Of a DNA stretch of 64,000 nt, positions 58,496-64,000 are shown one piece after another. A program made the translations under genes and the position numbers. Origin of the DNA: Rhodamnia argentea (lineage: Eukaryota; Streptophyta; Magnoliopsida; Myrtales; Myrtaceae); contig NC_063153.1 in NCBI RefSeq assembly GCF_020921035.1, positions 16,492,001 to 16,556,000 of the forward strand. Direction: 5' to 3'. The notes under the pieces were generated by a model that was given only the letters and a program-made list of their open reading frames with translations, ran no database searches and was not told where the DNA came from. Each line of letters opens with the position of its first letter. Position 1 is the stretch's first letter.

Positions 58496-61400
58496 ATGTC
58501 GATTCGCCGGCCGCCGCAACCGGCGGCGGAGTCCCCCTGGGACACGATGCTCCCGGGCCCGCCCAGCCGCAACAACTTCGGATCCATGGACCTCTCTGCC
58601 TCCGGCCTCCTCGCCTTCTCCTCCGGTTCCTCGGTCACCGTCGTTGACTCTCGTTCTCTCCAGCTCATCACCACCTTCCCCCTCCCTCCTCCTCCTCCTT
58701 CCTCCGGCGCCTCCGCCTCCCTCTCCCCCTTCGTCACCTCAGTCCGCTGGTCCCCCCACCCCCTCCCCCACTCCCTCCTCCTCTCCTCCGCCTCCGACGA
58801 CCTCCCCTGCCCCCTCCTCCTCGCCGCCGGCGACCGCCACGGCCGCCTCTTCCTGGTCGACCCTCGTTCCCGCTCCCCGCCCCTCCTGACCTTCGAATAC
58901 GACTCTGTTTCTCCTAAATCCGGCATCCAAGACCTCTGCTGGATCCAGTCCAAGCCGGATGGCTTCCTCCTCGCTGCCCTCTCCGGCACCTCGCTCCTCT
59001 CTCTCTACTCCCCCGCCACTGGTCTCTGCATTTGGAAGTACGATGCCTCGCCAGAGTACTTCTCCTGCATTCGCCGTGATCCGTTCGACTTGCGCCGCGC
59101 ATGTGCCATCGGGATCAAGGGGTTTCTTCTGTCGGTCAAGGCGCTGGGCGAAACCGAGGACGACATCTCGATTGGCGAGTTGCAGATCAGGACTGACTGC
59201 AGTGAATTGCAGAGGTTGGAGAGGGATTTGAGTGGATCGTCCTCGTCGTCATCACCGGCAGCTGCGATTTTCCCTACTTATGTGGTGAAGTTGGCATTTT
59301 CGCCACACTGGAAGCACATATTGTATGTGACGTTTCCGAGGGAATTGGTTGTTTTTGATTTGCAGTACGAGACGGCATTGTATGCCGCATCATTGCCTCG
59401 GGGTTGTGGCAAGTTTCTTGACGTGTTGCCGGATCCGAACAACGATTGGCTTTACTGTGCCCATCTCGATGGGAGGCTCAGCATTTGGAAGCGAAAAGAG
59501 TAAGCAACTTTAAGCTATTCGCCATCCTAGGCAATGAGCGTACATGAAATTTTGAAGCTGCATTTCGTTGAGAGGATCATTGCGTAGGGGATAACCTTTG
59601 GCTTGGTCTTTATTTTCCTTTGCTTGTATGGTTGTCATGCGAGTGTTTGTCAACTAAAGCTAGAAGCTGTATATTTGTTGTTGATGATGAGTACCATGTT
59701 GAAATGGTCTCTCCCGCTCTCCCCACTTAGTTTGATGGTTTAGCTTGGCATTCAGGCTATTTGCTTACAAGCCTGGCATTGCAGGGGAGAACAGGTGCAT
59801 GTTATGTGTACTATGGAAGAGTTGATGCCTTCCGTTGGCACAATCGTACCTTCTCCTTCGGTTCTTGCAGTTGTCATCTGCGAATCAGATTCCACCCTTC
59901 AGAATGTTGCAAAGCAATACTCCGATGCACCTCCTTCACCTGCCTCCAGTGTGGAGTTCGACAATCCTTTTGATTTTAGTGACGATTCTCTTCTTGTTTC
60001 CAAGACACGATTGCTCTCCATTTCTGATGATGGAAGAGTGTGGAACTGGCTTTTAACTTCTGAGGGTGATTTGTGTGCTCAAAAGGACACAAGTTACACG
60101 AGTGCTGTGCTTGATGCCACTGAGTTATCGGCTCTTGAGAATAATACAGAAAACAGTGGTTCTACCACTGAGGGAATCCTGTCTGAAGAAGTTCAGCCGC
60201 CAGTGAATGTCAGTGATGCTAGAAGCCGCACATCAAAATCACCCCTCAACGAGACGGAAATCTCATTTAAGGTTTGTGGGAGACGAGGTTCTTTATAGTC
60301 ATTCAAGCTCCTAGGTGTTATCTATAACTATTTGCACTGTGGCTTTCCTGTTAACAGTTGAGATGCTGATAACCTGAAATTATACTTGCATGCATTAATA
60401 ATATTCTGCAGCTATAGGTATATATGGAACTATAATTCTTGGTGCCTTCTGTTCTCTAGTTTGGCAGTGAATGTGTCCCGGTTAAGCTCTATTTTTAGTT
60501 TCCTCCTGTTAAAGCAATGGTGCTGCTGTTCTGAATAGTGGATAATTTCTTTCTGGTGTCTAATTTTGTTAAGGTGTTAAAGAGGTTAAATTTCTCTTCA
60601 GCTATGTTCTGTTAGCGGCAGATCAATGCTCATGTTAATATCATACTTTAGGACATCTTTGATGTGGACAAGGGCCATCTGAATGTTCAAATGTTCTGGT
60701 TATCCTTGCTAAAGTCGTGATTGCTCCCTTCTGTGATTACCGTGCATACTCTTGTTCTTGTTAAAGTTACAAACTAATGGATTTACCATATCATTGAAAT
60801 TTATTCCCTCATGTCAACACATTCTTCCATGTACAACTATTTCTCGTGTTCCCCAACATTTACCATTTACGTCAATTCTCCCATTGCCAACACATCCCTT
60901 CTTCTCTGTTTAGCATAAAAAGGCATAGTGACAAGTTATATTCCTGATGCAGATGAGTTTAGTTGGACAACTTCAACTCCTTTCATCAACAGTGACGATG
61001 CTGGCTGTACCATCCCCTTCATTAATCGCTACATTAGCCCGTCAGTTGCACTCTATCACCTCGTGACATATCATAGTGATTTCTTCACTTGCTGAATAAT
61101 GTAGTTGATGTCTATTGAGTATGTTTGAGATTTTTCACTGATTAATGAAAGTTCAAATATGAAGGTGGGGGAAACAGTCCTGCTGTAGCTGTTCCACTGG
61201 TTGCTCTCGGAACACAAAGCGGGGCGGTTGATGTTATTGATGTTTCTGCCAATGCTGTTGCAGCAAGTTTTTTAGTTCACAGTGGTGTTGTTCGTGGATT
61301 AAGATGGCTTGGAAACTCTAGGCTTGTCTCATTTTCATACACCCAGGTCCGTTTGCTGTACATGCTATTTATCTCCTCCATCCATTAGCACTATTAATGT

Positions 61401-64000
61401 CCCCAGCCATATAATTAGATTTGCAGGTCACTGTCAATTACTAATGCATGACTCATGTTTAATTTTCAGGCAAATGAGAAAACCGGAGGCTACATCAATA
61501 AGCTTGTTGTTACATGCCTTCGAAGTGGCCTTTATAAACCATTTCGTGTTTTACAGAAGCCAGAACGTGCACCAATAAGAGCTTTAAGAGCTTCCTCATC
61601 AGGAAGGTTGACTTCTCTCTGCTTTCTTTTGACTTTCTAGAGATGGTTTAACTACACAGTATGTTTTTTTTTTTAGAATGATCAGTTTTAACTTCACTAT
61701 GTTATGGGTTGCATGGTGCTATGAAAGGAATAAAGAAACAATGTCACCGCACAATTTAGCATGGTCCTTTTAAAAGGAATGATCTTCCTTATCACTTATC
61801 CTATATCTGTTTCAAAAAGGGGCTTACAGCCAATGGACAAGTCAATTGAGTTCTATAAATCAAATATTGAGTTCTACAATTATGGCACTCCACGTGTTAA
61901 ACACCTATTTGCTGCAATTAAGGATTTATGCCTTGCTATTATCTATTTTGTGTAGATACATATTAATCTTGTCATTCGACTGCAGGCACAAGGATTAGAT
62001 TGTAACAATTTATGATAAACGTGGTGGAGTTTTGTGATTTTCTTACCTTTCTGAGCTTGTTGGTCCTCACCTATCATTTAAAGGTTAATTACACAAATAC
62101 TAGTGTCGGAGTATCTTTGGGTCCCATGTTAAGTAATCGCATTTCATGAAAAAAACAATGATTGGCGTGTAATATACATGCTTGGAGTTACGAGTTCTGG
62201 CAGTAAGGTTACTAAAGAAAATGAATTTCTGCAGTTCCACCTCATTCTTGTGTTGCTTTATTGCCCACTAATAGTTTTTTATGTCTTTCACTGTTATCTC
62301 TATGAATTCCATGATGTAGCTTAAGAAAACTTGATGGGGCCTGCTACAACCTCTTGCAGTTAGAAGCAGTTAAGTCATATATTAATTCAAACCCACTAAT
62401 TTGTTGGAGAACTTATTGGTGTAGTGGGACTAGAGGTGGGCGTGGGGGCTTGACCGTGTTATTTTTCGAGGTGCAACTAAGAGTAGTGGCCTAGTATTCA
62501 TGATCGTACACAAAATACGTGGATGGAGTTCTTACAATGACAGGGGAACACTGAGATATGCCTCTAATTACTCTGACACTGAGACTTGTAAGGTGTTGGT
62601 TCTCGTCTTCTGGTTAAACAGCATAAGGAAGAAAAGTAGTGACTATAAGTCGTGAGAGTCTAGGCACTGCACCTTTTGTTGCTTGCTGATAGTTGGGATC
62701 CATTTAGCAGAACATTCAACTCATTATTGCCAAAAAGAAAGTTGGAAGAGGATCACTTGGTAACGACATTGTTCAGGCCGATGAATTACTTCTGATATGA
62801 TGGTTATAAACATTAAAGAATAAGGGTCTGTCAAGTGAGAACTCCAACTTGTTACCTTCCTGGGTTGTACCTTTCTTGACTCCTCCACCTTCTGAACAGT
62901 TTTATTACTTTTTCCTTCATGTGTCTGAGTAAGTTATGTCATCACAACGTATTGCAGGTATCTTCTTATTTTGTTTCGTGACGCTCCTGTGGAAGTCTGG
63001 GCTATGACTAAAAACCCTATCATGGTAAGTTAGCTTGTAACATCTTCTCCATTCCTATTAGAAATAGTTTGCATGCTTCTTGCTCAAAATGATTTTACTG
63101 ACTAACGATAGACTATTGTTTGAGTAACGTTATTACTAACTTTACATGTGGCTCTTTCCCTATAAACATTGGTGGCAACTAGATCTTTTTAGTCTTTAGC
63201 TGTTGGTGATCTCCAGATTTTAATGTTCTAGTGAAGCTTCTCAAACCATCATGAAAGCAAGTGAAATTTTACACAATAAGAAATGTGATGGACTATGAAC
63301 TCTTTAAGTTGCAAGAATTTGATCAAATCTTGACGAGACATGCTCAATTCCATAATACATGGAACGAAATTACATTACCGGAGAGAGTTAGCTGCAGCAT
63401 CCAATTTTTTGGCCCTTAACCATTCTGTAATGACTAGGACGTGAATGCTTCTCCATACGCATGATATTATTTCATTCTTTGTGAAGCTAATTGTGTGGGT
63501 TTCTTTTTATGGTATGGAATATTTTGAATGACAAGTACTGCATTAATGACCTCACTTTTTAAAAAAGATTAGGTTTGGAATTTTTGGAAGAATTCCGTAC
63601 GGAGGAGGAAGTTGTAGTACCAAAATATAGTTCTTATTTTGCTCAATCGAATCAACAGAAATTTATGCAAAATCTGTACAGTTGCATTTTTTTTTTGTTT
63701 GAGTTTCCTACTTTATGTAATTTAGCTTTTCATCTAGTAAAGTACAGTATTTTCCAAATATCATGTTAGCCATATTTTGACTACAACGTGCAAGTCTGAT
63801 GCTATCCTACAGCTTTGCCATAGTGAATGTTGTGATTTAGATATTTATCATTCTTTATATCTCTATGTAGCTTAGATCATTAGCCCTTCCATTCACGGTA
63901 TTAGAATGGACTCTTCCAACAGTTCCGAGACCAAGTCAACTGCCTAAGCAATCACCATTACTGCCCAAAGATCGAGCAGCTATAGCAACAGACGGGATAT
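58496..64000 (+). CDS. WDR11: WDR11-like WD40 repeat protein, 5' part
   Basis: Seven exons are seen: 58496-59499, 59785-60271, 60953-61040, 61165-61346, 61470-61606, 62958-63024 and 63871 to beyond the window. They join in frame to about 698 residues. The start ATG has a strong GCCGCC context. The N-terminal half forms a WD40 propeller, with VTVVDSRSLQLITTF, TSVRWSPHP, LFLVDPRS, GIQDLCWIQSKPDGF, LAFSPHWKHILYVTFPRELVVFDLQ and LSIWKRKE. Later exons carry ISDDGRVWNW, LLILFRDAPVEVWAMTKNPIM and LALPFTVLEWTLPTVPRP, which I recognise from plant WDR11 relatives of roughly 1,300 residues. In animals WDR11 works in vesicle tethering at the trans-Golgi; the plant role is little known. The donor of exon 3 (GTCAGT) is weak but keeps the frame. 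Introns hold no supported genes. Confidence 0.88.

Noticed and set aside
58225-58989. 254-codon open frame on the minus strand
   Set aside because: It is antisense to the first exon of the WDR11-like gene; the GC-rich exon keeps the opposite strand open. No family resemblance.
1-64000. CRISPR arrays, operons or bacterial-type systems
   Set aside because: Spliced plant genes throughout; the regular short repeats seen are transposon arms or microsatellites.

Overview
This is nuclear DNA from a eudicot plant. Genes have GT-AG introns, TATA boxes about 110-160 bp upstream of start codons and AATAAA signals. Intergenic DNA is AT-rich and full of small terminal-inverted-repeat transposons. Protein style and repeat flavour suggest a woody rosid, perhaps Myrtaceae such as Eucalyptus, but that is an impression and not a test.

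From 1.4 to 40.4 kb the window is a phytocyanin (cupredoxin) cluster. It starts with two almost identical genes (1466-3175 and 5976-7653) that each encode two phytocyanin domains in one chain and lie in a recent 3.1-3.4 kb tandem duplication. A housekeeping gene for translation initiation factor eIF1A (CDS 15248-15685) interrupts the array. Then come a single-domain gene with a long proline-rich tail (18735-19735), a trio of paralogs sharing promoter blocks (22934-23708, 27852-28635 and the pseudogene at 32539), a head-to-head pair (34565-33735 on the minus strand and 34982-36123 on the plus strand), a small relic (about 36475-36600) and a transposon-stretched pseudogene (37592-40373). All share one phase-1 intron just before the VFNF-like strand. 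Only two genes, at 22934 and 34982, keep all four stellacyanin-type copper ligands (His, Cys, His, Gln); the others have lost one or more, so the array mixes probable copper proteins with early-nodulin-like proteins that probably bind no copper.

From 40.5 to 45.2 kb lie an intronless PPR gene (40494-42113) and, on the minus strand, a four-exon gene whose KIX domain and LxLxL motif mark it as a KIX8/KIX9-type adaptor that recruits TOPLESS co-repressors. From 45.3 to 58.4 kb no host gene is recognised; this part holds repeats and a fairly young but broken Ty1/copia element (52157-57767, target site CTAAG). From 58496 to the right edge runs the 5' half of a WDR11-like WD40 gene, with seven exons in view.

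Small DNA transposons explain much of the rest. A Mutator-like family with GC-rich cores has 9-bp target duplications visible at four elements. A hAT-like MITE family (TAGGGGTGAGCA ends, 8-bp duplications) includes one copy in the eIF1A leader intron. A third MITE family has three copies. Exon junctions were chosen by eye so that reading frame and protein family both fit; none is backed by transcripts.
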